Part shown: positions 1 to 8,850 of the stretch, one piece after another
Layout of the letters: each line of letters opens with the position of its first letter
Numbering within the stretch: the stretch's first letter is position 1
NCBI GenBank assembly: GCA_963846585.1
Contig: CAWJWO010000015.1
Span: 62,001 to 126,000 of the forward strand
Direction: 5' to 3'
From: JAAUTT01 sp963846585
Lineage (GTDB): Bacteria; Bacteroidota; Bacteroidia; Bacteroidales; JAAUTT01
DNA: 64,000 nucleotides
Position numbers and translations under genes: made by a program
The notes under the pieces: generated by a model
Database searches by the model: none
Told to the model about the DNA's origin: nothing
What the model saw: only the letters and a program-made list of their open reading frames with translations

Positions 1-1
1 C

Positions 2-1177
2 ACCGATACGGTAAAACAAAAGGCTTTAGGTGCAAATGTCCTTACTGCAGTTAAGCCTGGTGAAATGATGATAAAAATTGTCCATGATGAACTGACTGAA
101 CTAATGGGAGGTGAATCACAGGAAATAAATCTGAGCGGCAATCCTTCTGTAATTCTAATAGCCGGATTGCAAGGTTCGGGTAAAACTACATTCTCCGGTA
201 AGCTGGCAAGCTTTTTAAAAAATAAGCGCGGCAGAAGTGTACTCTTAACAGCATGTGATGTATACAGGCCGGCGGCAATCGATCAATTAAAAATATTGGC
301 CGGTCAAGCAGATGTTCCTGTTTATACTGATGAGGGAAATCAGGATCCTGTCAAAATTGCCAGGGAAGCAATCAATTTCGCAAAATTACGGGGATATAAT
401 ACGGTTATTATTGATACTGCAGGGCGTTTGGCTATTGACATGGAGATGATGAATGAAATTGCCGGTATCAAGAGCGCTGTAAAACCACAGGAGATTCTTT
501 TTGTGGTTGATTCTATGACAGGGCAGGATGCAGTAAATACTGCCAGGGAATTTAATGAAAGGTTAAATTTTGATGGTGTTGTTCTTACCAAGCTGGATGG
601 AGATACACGTGGTGGTGCAGCATTGTCTGTCAGGGCAGTAGTTGATAAACCTATCAAATTTGTCAGCACCGGCGAAAAAATGGAAGCACTGGATGTGTTT
701 CATCCTGACCGTATGGCAGATAGAATACTTGGTATGGGTGATATTGTATCACTGGTAGAGAAAGCCCAGGAACAATATAATGTTGAGGAAGCCCGTAAAC
801 TGCAAAAAAAAATTGCCAAGGATAAGTTTAATTTTGACGATTTTCTAAACCAGATACAACAAATTAAAAAAATGGGCAATTTGAAGGATTTGGCCGGCAT
901 GATACCCGGGATGGGAAAAGCAATGAAAAATCTGGATATCGATGATGATGCTTTTAAAGGTATTGAAGCCATAATCAGGTCGATGACCCCGGCTGAACGT
1001 AATGAACCTTTCCTTCTAAACGGGAGTCGCAGGAAACGAATTGCTTTGGGCTCAGGTACCGATATCCAGGCAGTGAATCGTTTAATTAAACAATTCGATG
1101 AAACAAGGAAAATGATGAAGATGATGTCGTCCGGGAAAAATATGTCCCAAATGATGCAAAATATGAAAGCACGGTAA
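2..1177 (+). CDS. ffh: signal recognition particle protein Ffh (5' end outside window)
   Basis: GTPase subunit of the signal recognition particle; it binds signal sequences emerging from the ribosome and delivers the complex to FtsY at the membrane. The frame is open from base 2, so the N-domain is cut off by the window edge. Visible are the P-loop GLQGSGKTT, the DVYRPAAIDQL segment, DTAGR, the TKLDGDTRGG motif, and a methionine-rich M domain ending in MMKMM...MMQNMKAR with the LNGSRRKRIALGSG helix that binds SRP RNA. The residues follow the family throughout, with no sign of damage. folD follows on the same strand after a 109-bp gap filled with short word repeats. Confidence 0.97.
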   Translation, partial: TDTVKQKALGANVLTAVKPGEMMIKIVHDELTELMGGESQEINLSGNPSVILIAGLQGSGKTTFSGKLASFLKNKRGRSVLLTACDVYRPAAIDQLKILAGQADVPVYTDEGNQDPVKIAREAINFAKLRGYNTVIIDTAGRLAIDMEMMNEIAGIKSAVKPQEILFVVDSMTGQDAVNTAREFNERLNFDGVVLTKLDGDTRGGAALSVRAVVDKPIKFVSTGEKMEALDVFHPDRMADRILGMGDIVSLVEKAQEQYNVEEARKLQKKIAKDKFNFDDFLNQIQQIKKMGNLKDLAGMIPGMGKAMKNLDIDDDAFKGIEAIIRSMTPAERNEPFLLNGSRRKRIALGSGTDIQAVNRLIKQFDETRKMMKMMSSGKNMSQMMQNMKAR

Positions 1178-1180
1178 ATT

Positions 1181-1206
1181 AGTGCATAGTGCATAGTGCA
1201 TAGTCC
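1181..1206. repeat. TGCATAG heptamer cluster after ffh
   Basis: Imperfect tandem copies of a 7-bp word (GTGCATA/TGCATAG), starting 3 nt after the ffh stop codon. The same word recurs at 2381-2411 in inverted orientation and, as TGCTTAG, at 13225-13251, 13311-13342 and 48271-48303. A second short-word run (CATAAACG, 8 bp) follows at about 1255-1282, directly before folD. Confidence 0.7.
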
Positions 1207-1286
1207 ATACTTACAAATTGTTTATATGTTTATATAAATCTACATTAGTAATAAACGCATAAACGCATAAACGAATAAACCAACCT

Positions 1287-2174
1287 ATGGTGATTATTGA
1301 TGGAAAATTAATTTCGGGACAAATTAAAGAGGAGATAGCCGATGAAGTTAAAAAAATTATTCAAAATGGCGGAAAAGTTCCTCACCTTGCTGCAATACTC
1401 GTTGGTAACGATGGTGCAAGCGATACTTACGTTTCACATAAGATCAGGGATTGTGAACAAGTTGGCATTAAATCGACATTAATCAGGTTCAATGATTCAA
1501 TAAGGGAAGAAACATTGATAAATGAAATAATTAAAGTAAACGAAAATACCGATATTGACGGTTTAATAGTTCAGTTACCTGTTCCTGAACATATTTCCGA
1601 AAATAAAATCATTGAAACAATTGACCCTAAAAAGGATGTTGACGGGTTTCATCCGGTAAATGTTGGCCGAATGGTTATAGGGTTACCATCATATATATCT
1701 GCCACACCTGCTGGTATATTAGAATTATTTCGCCGATATGGCATCAAAACTTCCGGTAAAAGGGTGGTAGTAATTGGCAGGAGCAATATAGTCGGGAAAC
1801 CATTAATTAACTTGTTGTTTCAAAAAGCAGATTATGGCAACGCCACAGTAACAGCTTGCCATAGCCGCACAAGGAATTTAGGTGAAATATGCCTTGAAGC
1901 CGACATCCTGATAGCAGCTTTAGGCAGTCCTGAATTTGTTACTGAAGGTATGGTCAAAGAGGGAGCTGTAGTTATAGACGTTGGCACTACATGGATAAAA
2001 TCAGAAACATCAAATACAGGTTTTAAGCTGGTAGGTGATGTAAAATTCAATGAAGTAGCCCCAAAATGCAGTTTTATAACTCCTGTACCCGGGGGTGTGG
2101 GTTTAATGACCAGGGTTATGCTGCTTAGGAATACACTTCTATCCGCTAAAAAAGAAATTTACGGGCATCTCTAA
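1287..2174 (+). CDS. folD: bifunctional methylenetetrahydrofolate dehydrogenase / methenyl-THF cyclohydrolase FolD
   Basis: Interconverts 5,10-methylene-THF, 5,10-methenyl-THF and 10-formyl-THF in cytosolic one-carbon metabolism. The 295-residue protein has the usual family length. It shows the YVSHKIRDCEQVGI segment (conserved Tyr and Lys of the active site), QLPVPEHI, the PKKDVDGFHPVNVGR signature, the NAD(P)-binding GRSNIVGKP, and the C-terminal TPVPGGVGLMTRVML. The start is the ATG at the N-terminal MVIIDGKLIS expected for FolD. The last codons and the stop lie inside the left arm of a long hairpin (2163-2283), so the hairpin begins within the coding end. Confidence 0.97.
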   Translation: MVIIDGKLISGQIKEEIADEVKKIIQNGGKVPHLAAILVGNDGASDTYVSHKIRDCEQVGIKSTLIRFNDSIREETLINEIIKVNENTDIDGLIVQLPVPEHISENKIIETIDPKKDVDGFHPVNVGRMVIGLPSYISATPAGILELFRRYGIKTSGKRVVVIGRSNIVGKPLINLLFQKADYGNATVTACHSRTRNLGEICLEADILIAALGSPEFVTEGMVKEGAVVIDVGTTWIKSETSNTGFKLVGDVKFNEVAPKCSFITPVPGGVGLMTRVMLLRNTLLSAKKEIYGHL

Positions 2175-2283
2175 AAACCTCAACTTTTTTGTTGGGCTTC
2201 AAATTTTAAATCCTCATTTACTGTAAGTAAACTCCGGTTTAAAATTTTTGCCGGCCTATAATTTGAGGTTTTTAGAGATACCC
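2163..2283. repeat. long hairpin with GGAGTTTACT core, copy 1
   Basis: Outer arms 2163-2183 and 2263-2283 are reverse complements with one mismatch in 21. An inner pair (AAATTTTAAA / TTTAAAATTT) and a central TTTACT-GTA-AGTAAA (2217-2231) continue the fold. Read on the minus strand, the centre is GGAGTTTACT-TAC-AGTAAATGAG, nearly identical to the centre of the hairpin at 25559-25680, whereas the arms of the two elements are unrelated. The left arm contains the folD stop codon. It may act in transcription termination or RNA processing, but the conserved core suggests a mobile or recognised element. Confidence 0.75.
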
Positions 2284-2309
2284 ATATAAAATTTAGTTAT
2301 TAAAATAAG

Positions 2310-2342
2310 AAAGGTGATAACTTGTATTTAGCCATCACCTTT
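2310..2342. terminator. bidirectional terminator-like hairpin between folD and the barrel gene
   Basis: Stem AAAGGTGAT (2310-2318) pairs perfectly with ATCACCTTT (2334-2342) around a 15-nt loop, and the sequence is A/T-rich on both sides. It lies between the convergent folD and the outer-membrane protein gene, so it could end transcription from either side. Confidence 0.55.
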
Positions 2343-2380
2343 ATTATTGTAAATTCAGCGATTAAGTAAGTAAATAATAT

Positions 2381-2411
2381 ACTATGCACCATGCACTATG
2401 CACTATGCACT
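2381..2411. repeat. TGCATAG heptamer cluster, inverted orientation
   Basis: Four imperfect copies of CTATGCA ending 6 nt before the stop codon of the minus-strand barrel gene. It is the reverse complement of the cluster at 1181-1206, so folD is bracketed by inverted copies of the same word. Confidence 0.65.
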
Positions 2412-2416
2412 TATAA

Positions 2417-3106
2417 CTAATTGAACCTGAATTCAAACCCTGCATTTAAGTTTAACCTTTGGTAAAGCTGCGAGTTACTGCTGGTATAATTTCTAAAGAA
2501 TAATGTGTATTCAGGTGTAAGTGTCATTCCAAAATGTTTGGTAAAATTATATTTAAAAATCATAGAAACGGCTGCAGCTGCAATTTGTCTTGGGAATGAC
2601 GGAAAAAGAATGCTCTGGTTACTTGAAGTTGGCAGACCATCATTCAAAGATGTATACAGAAAATCACTTGTTTCAAATTCATATTTAAGTCCGGGTGAAG
2701 CATAAATATCTAATTTTTTCCATTTGGTTAAAAGATAATCCAAATAAATATTGATGTCCCAATAATTAATATTCTGTATGCTTTGAATCATATCAACAGG
2801 ATAAATTATATTTCCTTGCGAATTTGTCAGATTCCAGTTTACCCCGTATTGTTGGTTCTGAAAACGGAGTTCAATTCTAGGACGAAATTTATTAGTAACA
2901 GCTACTCCAAAATCCAATCCTATGTTATATTGAAGTGGCTTTCCAAAATATTGGTAGCCGAACCGGCTATTTATCGGAATTTGGTATGCATTTATATTGT
3001 AATCTATTCCCGAATTAATCCCCATTGTAAATATTGGTTCAAAGTCTTGAGAAAAAACGGACAATGCTGGCAGAATAAAAATTAAAGAAAAAACTATTTT
3101 TTTCAT
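2417..3106 (-). CDS. outer-membrane beta-barrel protein of PorT type
   Basis: A 229-residue protein with a cleavable signal peptide (MKKIVFSLIFILPALSVFSQ) and alternating hydrophobic/polar strands rich in aromatic residues, ending in FEFRFN, the aromatic C-terminal strand typical of outer-membrane barrels. Segments such as NIGLDFGVAVTNKFRPRIEL fit the OMP_b-brl families that are abundant in Bacteroidota. The specific role is not recognised. The gene stands alone, convergent with folD and upstream of nothing obviously related on its strand. Confidence 0.7.
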   Translation of the reverse strand: MKKIVFSLIFILPALSVFSQDFEPIFTMGINSGIDYNINAYQIPINSRFGYQYFGKPLQYNIGLDFGVAVTNKFRPRIELRFQNQQYGVNWNLTNSQGNIIYPVDMIQSIQNINYWDINIYLDYLLTKWKKLDIYASPGLKYEFETSDFLYTSLNDGLPTSSNQSILFPSFPRQIAAAAVSMIFKYNFTKHFGMTLTPEYTLFFRNYTSSNSQLYQRLNLNAGFEFRFN

Positions 3107-3242
3107 ATGGTAATTATTGAATTTATATTAAACAAAACGTTTCGAAGGTAACTGATATTTTTAAGTAGTGCTCAAAAAACATATTAAATGAAATAATATA
3201 TAGATGATCATTAATAATATATCGACGTAATTAGAATTTTAA

Positions 3243-4061
3243 TTAAGGGAATTTCGGAAATTTAGAGAAATCGGGTGGTCTTTTTTCAAGAAAGGCATTT
3301 CTTCCTTCCTGTGCTTCCGCAGTAAGATAATATAAGAGAGTTGCATTCCCTGCTAATTCCTGTATACCTGATTGTCCATCAAGTTCTGCATTCAGTCCGG
3401 CCTTTATCATTCGTAAGGCAAGCGGGCTATGCTGCATAATTTCTTTACACCATTTCACCGTTTCATCTTCAAGTTCATCTATTGGTACAACCTTATTTAC
3501 CAACCCCATATTAATGGCTTCTAAGGCACTGTACTTTCTGCAAAGGAACCATATTTCACGTGCTTTTTTCTGGCCTACTATCCGGGCAAGGTAAGACGAT
3601 CCAAATCCGGCATCAAAACTGCCTACCCTGGGCCCTGTTTGCCCAAATACCGCGTTATCTGATGCTATTGATAAATCGCAAACCACATGTAAAACATTAC
3701 CACCACCTATAGCATAACCATTTACCATAGCTATAACAGGTTTAGGCAGTGAACGGATCATTTTTTGCAAATCAAGTACATTTAATCTGGGTACACCTTC
3801 AGTATCCTTATATCCGCCTATAGTTTTGTAATTTTGATCTCCGCCTGAACAAAACGCTTTATCACCTTCACCGGTTAAAATAACTACATAAATATCCTGT
3901 TGTTCTTTGATCATATGCATGGCTTCGATCATTTCAGCCACTGTTTTAGGGGTAAATGCATTTCGGTATCTTGGACGGTTAATGGTAATTTTCCCTATGC
4001 CTTCAAAAAACTCAAACTTTATTTCTTCAAAATCTTTAATTTTTGTCCAATTTCTCGTCAT
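3243..4061 (-). CDS. menB: 1,4-dihydroxy-2-naphthoyl-CoA synthase MenB
   Basis: Crotonase-fold enzyme that cyclises o-succinylbenzoyl-CoA to 1,4-dihydroxy-2-naphthoyl-CoA in menaquinone synthesis. At 272 residues it has the family length. Visible motifs are NRPRYRNAFTPKTVAEM, the oxyanion-hole segment CSGGDQNYK, GYAIGGGNVLHVVCDLSIAS, GPRVGSFDAGFGSSYLARIVG with the catalytic Asp-Gly region, and the C-terminal FLEKRPPDFSKFPKFP characteristic of MenB. It is the last gene of the minus-strand menaquinone operon, separated from menD by a 267-bp spacer holding a palindromic repeat, so it may also have its own promoter. Confidence 0.96.
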   Translation of the reverse strand: MTRNWTKIKDFEEIKFEFFEGIGKITINRPRYRNAFTPKTVAEMIEAMHMIKEQQDIYVVILTGEGDKAFCSGGDQNYKTIGGYKDTEGVPRLNVLDLQKMIRSLPKPVIAMVNGYAIGGGNVLHVVCDLSIASDNAVFGQTGPRVGSFDAGFGSSYLARIVGQKKAREIWFLCRKYSALEAINMGLVNKVVPIDELEDETVKWCKEIMQHSPLALRMIKAGLNAELDGQSGIQELAGNATLLYYLTAEAQEGRNAFLEKRPPDFSKFPKFP

Positions 4062-4097
4062 GTCTATATACTTTAATTATTTATTATTATCTGGATA

Positions 4098-4122
4098 GGT
4101 TGTAAAGGTTGTAAAATATCCT
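4098..4122. repeat. dispersed 25-bp repeat, copy 1
   Basis: GGTTGTAAAGGTTGTAAAATATCCT; the reverse complement recurs with a few changes at 27442-27466, both times beside AACTAAC/GTTAGTT word repeats. Position here: just upstream of menB. Function unknown. Confidence 0.55.
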
Positions 4123-4130
4123 AACAACTA

Positions 4131-4319
4131 ATGCGAATTAAGAGTTGAAAAATATAAACCACAAAGATCACAAAGGTTTACACAAAGTAACGCAAAGGAA
4201 CAAATTCTTTTGAATGATGAAATCAAGTATATTATTATATATCCTTTGTGTACCTTAGTGATTGACTTAGTGTACCTTTGTGGTAAACCTAATTTCATAA
4301 TTTAACCCTTAATTCGCAT
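4131..4319. repeat. palindromic CACAAAG-word element between menD and menB
   Basis: Terminal arms 4131-4146 (ATGCGAATTAAGAGTT) and 4304-4319 are reverse complements with one mismatch. Inside, ACCACAAAG, CACAAAGG and ACACAAAG words on the left face CCTTTGTG and ACCTTTGTGGT on the right, giving a roughly 189-bp imperfect palindrome. It has no coding capacity. It resembles a miniature inverted-repeat element or a decayed repeat cluster; I see no clear target duplication. Confidence 0.6.
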
Positions 4320-4328
4320 AACTAACAA

Positions 4329-6011
4329 CTAACAACTATTTATAATATATTTAAAATAATTATGGTATACTTCAGCATTAATATCCTGTTCTGTAAATAT
4401 CTCTAAAATACATGGTTTATCCATGTCACAGTATATCATGTTTAAAGCCTCCGATAGTTCCTTTTCATTTCTGGTTCCTATATAGGATAAATTATACATT
4501 TTTGATAAATATTCCATATTATAATTATGAGGAGTCTCAAAAAAGTCCCTTTGAGTTTTATATTTATCGGGTCCGTCGATAATTCTGAAAATTCCCCCAC
4601 CTCCGTTATTTAGTACAATAATTTTTAAATTGCAGGGGAAATTTGTATTCCATAGCGCATTTGAATCGTAAAGCATAGCCAAATCACCGGTAATTAAAGT
4701 AGTGAATCCCTTAAAATGAATTGCAGAGCCAACTGCTGTTGAGATACAACCTTCAATGCCATTAACTCCGCGATTAGAAAATATTTTTATTTTTGAAGGC
4801 CAATCGACAAAATGGGCATATCTTACCGGCATACTGTTAGCCAAATGAAGTAACGAATTATTAGGAAGGTATTTACTTATAGTCCAGCATGCTTTAAAAT
4901 CTGAAAATTGCGAAATTTCAAGATAACTGTTTCTTCTTTTATTTATTTTTTCCAGAATATCATGCCATTTTTTTGAAAAGTCAGAATCAACTTCCTGCAA
5001 TCGAAGAATTAATCCTTTTAAAAACAGGTTTATGTCTGATACAATAATTTTAGTCAGGCATTGAAATGTATCGGGTGCTTCAAAGGCAATATTTACATGC
5101 CAATGTTCGTATGGAGGATGCTTACGGATCCAGTTCTTTAATATTTTTGAAATGATTGTCCCTCCGAAAGTAATCAATACATCCGGATAATAATCCTCCT
5201 GTCCGTTTTCAGATATTGCTGTAATAATATCATCTGAAGCTCTTATGAATGATTCGGAATATAGGTTTGAATTTATATCCGCAAGTACTATTATATTATT
5301 AACCCTTGCTAAAGAACACATCAATTTTGCAGTCAGCTTATCAGGATAATTTAATCCGGCAATTATCATTATCCGTTTTTTTTGTCGAAAAACCAGATTA
5401 AGTTCTTTCCATCCGTTATTATCCAATGTCCTTAGAGATGATAAAACATTTACAGTTTTGGGTTTATTGCCTGTATATGGTTCCATTTCATAAAGTGGTT
5501 CACGAAATGGTATATTCACATGAACAGGTCCGGAAACAGGGTATTTGGTATAATGGATAGCTTCTGATAACGATCGCCATATAAACCATTCATCGTCAGG
5601 ATGATTTATTTCAACTGGCAAAATAAACGATTTCCTAATATAAGAATGAAAAACATTATTTTGACGGATACTTTGTCCATCGGACTGATCAATCCATTCA
5701 GGAGAACGGTCAGCTGATAATACTAATATTGGAATATGCTGATAATAAGCTTCTGCTAATGCCGGGCCGTAATTTAGTATAGCAGAACCGCTAGTACACA
5801 CCAAGGCTACTGTTGACTGAAGATATTGAGCCATTCCTAAAGCAATGTAACCTGCTGATCGTTCATCAACGTGGCTATATAACTTTAAAGCCTTATGATT
5901 TGCCAGATGAAGCAATAATGGGGCATTGCGCGATCCCGGAGATGTTACAATATGAATAATATTATTATCATTAAGAAAATCAGCTAAGTTTGACAGCCAT
6001 TGGCGTTTCAT
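4329..6011 (-). CDS. menD: SEPHCHC synthase MenD
   Basis: Thiamine-diphosphate enzyme joining 2-oxoglutarate to isochorismate, the first committed step of menaquinone synthesis. The 560-residue protein starts with WLSNLADFLNDNNIIHIVTSPGSRNAPLL, the family N-terminus, followed by HVDERSAGYIALGMA (catalytic Glu), CTSGSAILNYGPALAEAYY and LSADRSPEWIDQSDGQ. The C-terminal ThDP domain shows SNRGVNGIEG, TGDLAMLYDSNAL and NNGGGGIFR. It lies downstream of menF in the menaquinone operon, with a 154-bp spacer carrying word repeats. Confidence 0.96.
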   Translation of the reverse strand: MKRQWLSNLADFLNDNNIIHIVTSPGSRNAPLLLHLANHKALKLYSHVDERSAGYIALGMAQYLQSTVALVCTSGSAILNYGPALAEAYYQHIPILVLSADRSPEWIDQSDGQSIRQNNVFHSYIRKSFILPVEINHPDDEWFIWRSLSEAIHYTKYPVSGPVHVNIPFREPLYEMEPYTGNKPKTVNVLSSLRTLDNNGWKELNLVFRQKKRIMIIAGLNYPDKLTAKLMCSLARVNNIIVLADINSNLYSESFIRASDDIITAISENGQEDYYPDVLITFGGTIISKILKNWIRKHPPYEHWHVNIAFEAPDTFQCLTKIIVSDINLFLKGLILRLQEVDSDFSKKWHDILEKINKRRNSYLEISQFSDFKACWTISKYLPNNSLLHLANSMPVRYAHFVDWPSKIKIFSNRGVNGIEGCISTAVGSAIHFKGFTTLITGDLAMLYDSNALWNTNFPCNLKIIVLNNGGGGIFRIIDGPDKYKTQRDFFETPHNYNMEYLSKMYNLSYIGTRNEKELSEALNMIYCDMDKPCILEIFTEQDINAEVYHNYFKYIINSC

Positions 6012-6021
6012 GCAATAAAAT

Positions 6022-6156
6022 ATAATAATTTTAAAATAGGTTTATAAGGTTTATAAGGTTTATATGTTGCAAGTTGCAGGTACTCTTGCCCTGAGCTTAC
6101 TCGGAGGGTGCAGGTTCCATATCTTCACGTCTCACGTCCCACGTCTTATGTCCTTT
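6022..6156. repeat. word-repeat cluster between menF and menD
   Basis: Tandem GGTTTATAA words (about 6036-6062), a degenerate single copy of the CCTGAGCNTAGTCGAAGG element (about 6088-6108; see 35848-35991), and ACGTCYCACGTC words (about 6126-6150) occupy almost the whole menF-menD gap. The TTATAAACC word reappears inverted at the right end of the window (about 63978-64000). No gene is visible here. Confidence 0.55.
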
Positions 6157-6165
6157 TTCACCTCA

Positions 6166-7275
6166 TCACTTATTATGTATGACGGAAAGCAATGTTCCGG
6201 CCTTCAGACATGTCTCATCCCATTCTTTTTGAGCATCGGAACCTGCAGTGATACCACTTCCAACATAAATTATAAAATTATCGCCATCTGTTTTCATGGT
6301 ACGAAGGTTTACATATAATTCAGTTCGTCCGAATAAATTCACAGGGCCCAGATAACCTGCATAATATTCCCGATTATATTTTTCTAATTGTGCAATAATA
6401 TTAAGAGCATCAGTTTTTGGTTGTCCCCAAACCGCCGGGGTAGGATGGAGCCTTTTTATAAATTCACCGGTATGTCCGTTTAATTTGTTTCCATCAACAG
6501 TAAAAATAGTTTTAAGATGTACTATATCACCGGCCTGTACTGTTTCAGGCCCTTTTTGCTGATATTTGTCAATATTAAATTCACAAAATAGCTCTGTAAT
6601 GTAATCGGTTACGATTTTCTGTTCTAACCTGTTTTTCTCATCCCACTCAATTTCTGATAAATTAAATTTTGATTTTGATTGAGTTCCTGCCAGAGATACA
6701 AGAGTAATAAACCTTTTCCTGTGGCTAAACAGCAATTCGGGAGTAGTACCTATCCATGAAGCATAACCGGGTATGTGAATTAATGAAATAAATGAAGAAT
6801 TATTCCGTTGGCACATTTTAAGAAATAATTCAGTGTCACTAACTGAATTTGGTCTTTTTTCAACAATTATTCTGCTTAATATAGCCTTCTTAAATGCACC
6901 TTTAATTATTTTATTAGCTATTTCAGCAACATTATTTGTGTATTCTTCTTTGCTTGCTATATGCATATCGTTAACAGGATATTTTTCCGGTAGCAGATCT
7001 TTTGAATCAATAAGTTGCCTGACAACATTTTTATCTGAAATTCTTTTAGTTTTTATTATATCCGGTTTAATAATAATTGAAGGGCAATTATTTTGATTAC
7101 TGAAAGGAACAAATGCAAATCCTTTTAAGGAAGTGATGTCTTCATCTTCTTTAATTGCAATAAGGTTTGACAATTGGATTAAATATTGATAATCATTCTC
7201 TCCGGGATATTTAAATGCTGCAAAAGGGAAATTTTTTTCACAACACAACCTGTATATTTCATTAAGTAAGCTCAT
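6166..7275 (-). CDS. menF: isochorismate synthase MenF
   Basis: Chorismate-binding enzyme converting chorismate to isochorismate. The 369-residue protein has a degenerate N-terminal half, then the conserved core KKAILSRIIVEKRPN, SFISLIHIPGYASWIGTTPELLFSHR, LAGTQSKSKF, HLKTIFTV, LHPTPAVWGQPK and GYLGPVN. The C-terminal YVGSGITAGSDAQKEWDET contains the conserved Glu/Asp metal-binding positions. Only 1 nt separates it from the thioesterase gene upstream, so translation is probably coupled. Assignment as menF rather than a siderophore-type isochorismate synthase rests on its place inside the men operon. Confidence 0.94.
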   Translation of the reverse strand: MSLLNEIYRLCCEKNFPFAAFKYPGENDYQYLIQLSNLIAIKEDEDITSLKGFAFVPFSNQNNCPSIIIKPDIIKTKRISDKNVVRQLIDSKDLLPEKYPVNDMHIASKEEYTNNVAEIANKIIKGAFKKAILSRIIVEKRPNSVSDTELFLKMCQRNNSSFISLIHIPGYASWIGTTPELLFSHRKRFITLVSLAGTQSKSKFNLSEIEWDEKNRLEQKIVTDYITELFCEFNIDKYQQKGPETVQAGDIVHLKTIFTVDGNKLNGHTGEFIKRLHPTPAVWGQPKTDALNIIAQLEKYNREYYAGYLGPVNLFGRTELYVNLRTMKTDGDNFIIYVGSGITAGSDAQKEWDETCLKAGTLLSVIHNK

Positions 7276-7276
7276 T

Positions 7277-7690
7277 CTATTTTTTTTCCACTATTAAATT
7301 GGTAATTCTGCATGTAGCAAGTAAATTTCCATTTATATCTGTCATATCAATATTCCAAAGTTGTGTACTTTTGCCTTTATGAATTGGGATTGCTTTTCCA
7401 TAAACCTTTCCCGAACTTATACTTTTGATATAATTCCCTTTCATCTCAATTCCAAATACCTGATATTTATTTAAGTCCAGTCCAATAACTGAACCTGCGC
7501 TGCCAAGAGTCTCTGCAAGGGCCATAAATGCACCTCCATGCAATATCCCGAAAGGCTGAATGGTTCGTTCATCAACCGGCATCTCACCACATACAAAATT
7601 GATATTAGCTTCCGTAAATGTAATCCCCAATGATTCTATAAGGGTACCTTTCACCCTTTCATTTAATTTGTCAAGTTCTGTTTTATCCAT
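7277..7690 (-). CDS. menI: hotdog-fold thioesterase, probable DHNA-CoA thioesterase
   Basis: A 137-residue PaaI/YdiI-type hotdog protein with GILHGGAFMALAETLGSAGS, where the HGG loop and the following Glu form the active site of this family. A place inside the men operon indicates hydrolysis of 1,4-dihydroxy-2-naphthoyl-CoA to free DHNA, the step before MenA. It starts 41 nt after menE and ends 1 nt before menF. The fold is clear from sequence; the substrate is inferred from context, since close relatives act on other acyl-CoAs. Confidence 0.85.
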   Translation of the reverse strand: MDKTELDKLNERVKGTLIESLGITFTEANINFVCGEMPVDERTIQPFGILHGGAFMALAETLGSAGSVIGLDLNKYQVFGIEMKGNYIKSISSGKVYGKAIPIHKGKSTQLWNIDMTDINGNLLATCRITNLIVEKK

Positions 7691-7731
7691 TATTTATTTC
7701 TTACTGATATTATTTAAAACCATTACATTAG

Positions 7732-8850
7732 CTATAATGTTTTATATGGCTTTATATTATTTGATATTATATAATCAACTATTTGTTTTCTAACAATTTT
7801 GCCATGTTTATTCCTGGAAAATTCCTGAATAAAATAAATTTTTTTTGGCCTGCTGTATTTTGGCAAAACTTCGAAAATTTTATTCCAAACCAAATCATAT
7901 AATGAATGCTGATTTGTTTGTTCAATTATCAGGATAATTTGTCTTCCGAGAGTTTCGTGCGGTAACGAAGATATACAAAAATTATCCGTTATAAAAGGTT
8001 CCAATTGTCTTTCCAGGATCTCCGGGAATATTTTTATACCACCGGTGTTAATAACATTATCAATTCTGCCATTCCAATAAAAAGTTTCATCATTAATAAG
8101 ATTTACCACATCGTTTGTGATAAGATCAGAATCCAGCAGTTCTTTAGATTTTATAACAAGACAGTTGCGATTATCCACCGAAAATTTAATTCCTGGCAAT
8201 GCCCTGAAAGGAGAGTTGGTAGTTTCAGTAAGATTCAATCTGCGAACAGCTACATGAGTTAATGTCTCAGTCATACCAAATGTCTCAAAAACCTGATTTT
8301 TCATTTTTCTTATTTTCCCAAGTAGCCCGGAATCAATGCTTGTACCGCCAACAATAATTTGATTTATCTGTTCAGGTTGATGTTTAGTTAGTTCATTGTT
8401 AAGAATTGAGGTCAATTGCAGAGGCACAAAAGAAGCAAAATCATAATTTTCTATTACATTATTGTCAAGGAACGGATTAGATGAAGGTTTCACAATACGT
8501 AACGATAATCCAAGAATTATAGCTCTTACAAGCATCATTTTACCGGCAATATAAGTGAGAGATAAAGGCAATAAAGCAAAATCACCCGGATTAAGCCCGA
8601 AATATGCCCCGGAAGAATTTGCAGAATAAACCATTTTAACTTTATCGATAGTAAGTTTTTTACTTTCCCCTGTAGAACCGGATGATTCAATTTCAATTGT
8701 TTTAGAATTATTTAAAAATTTTTTTAAAAAATTGAATATTTCTCTAACCCAGGGTTCATTTAATTTATTATTGTTAATAATTTCATGAACATTTGAATAA
8801 TTAATTATCGAATCATTAAAAAAAATTTTTGATTCAGGATGCCAGATCAT
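7732..8850 (-). CDS. menE: o-succinylbenzoate-CoA ligase MenE
   Basis: AMP-forming ligase that activates o-succinylbenzoate as the CoA thioester. Visible are the P-loop ESSGSTGESKKLTI (a variant of the ANL SSGTTG-P motif), FGMTETLTHVA, and WNGRIDNVINTGGIKIFPE, with a C-terminal NKHGKIVRK carrying the catalytic lysine. It is about 370 residues, short for the superfamily as is usual for Bacteroidota MenE. I chose the ATG at 8850 because it forms an ATGA overlap with the menC stop; an in-frame ATG at 8874 would add eight residues and overlap menC more deeply. Confidence 0.93.
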   Translation of the reverse strand: MIWHPESKIFFNDSIINYSNVHEIINNNKLNEPWVREIFNFLKKFLNNSKTIEIESSGSTGESKKLTIDKVKMVYSANSSGAYFGLNPGDFALLPLSLTYIAGKMMLVRAIILGLSLRIVKPSSNPFLDNNVIENYDFASFVPLQLTSILNNELTKHQPEQINQIIVGGTSIDSGLLGKIRKMKNQVFETFGMTETLTHVAVRRLNLTETTNSPFRALPGIKFSVDNRNCLVIKSKELLDSDLITNDVVNLINDETFYWNGRIDNVINTGGIKIFPEILERQLEPFITDNFCISSLPHETLGRQIILIIEQTNQHSLYDLVWNKIFEVLPKYSRPKKIYFIQEFSRNKHGKIVRKQIVDYIISNNIKPYKTL

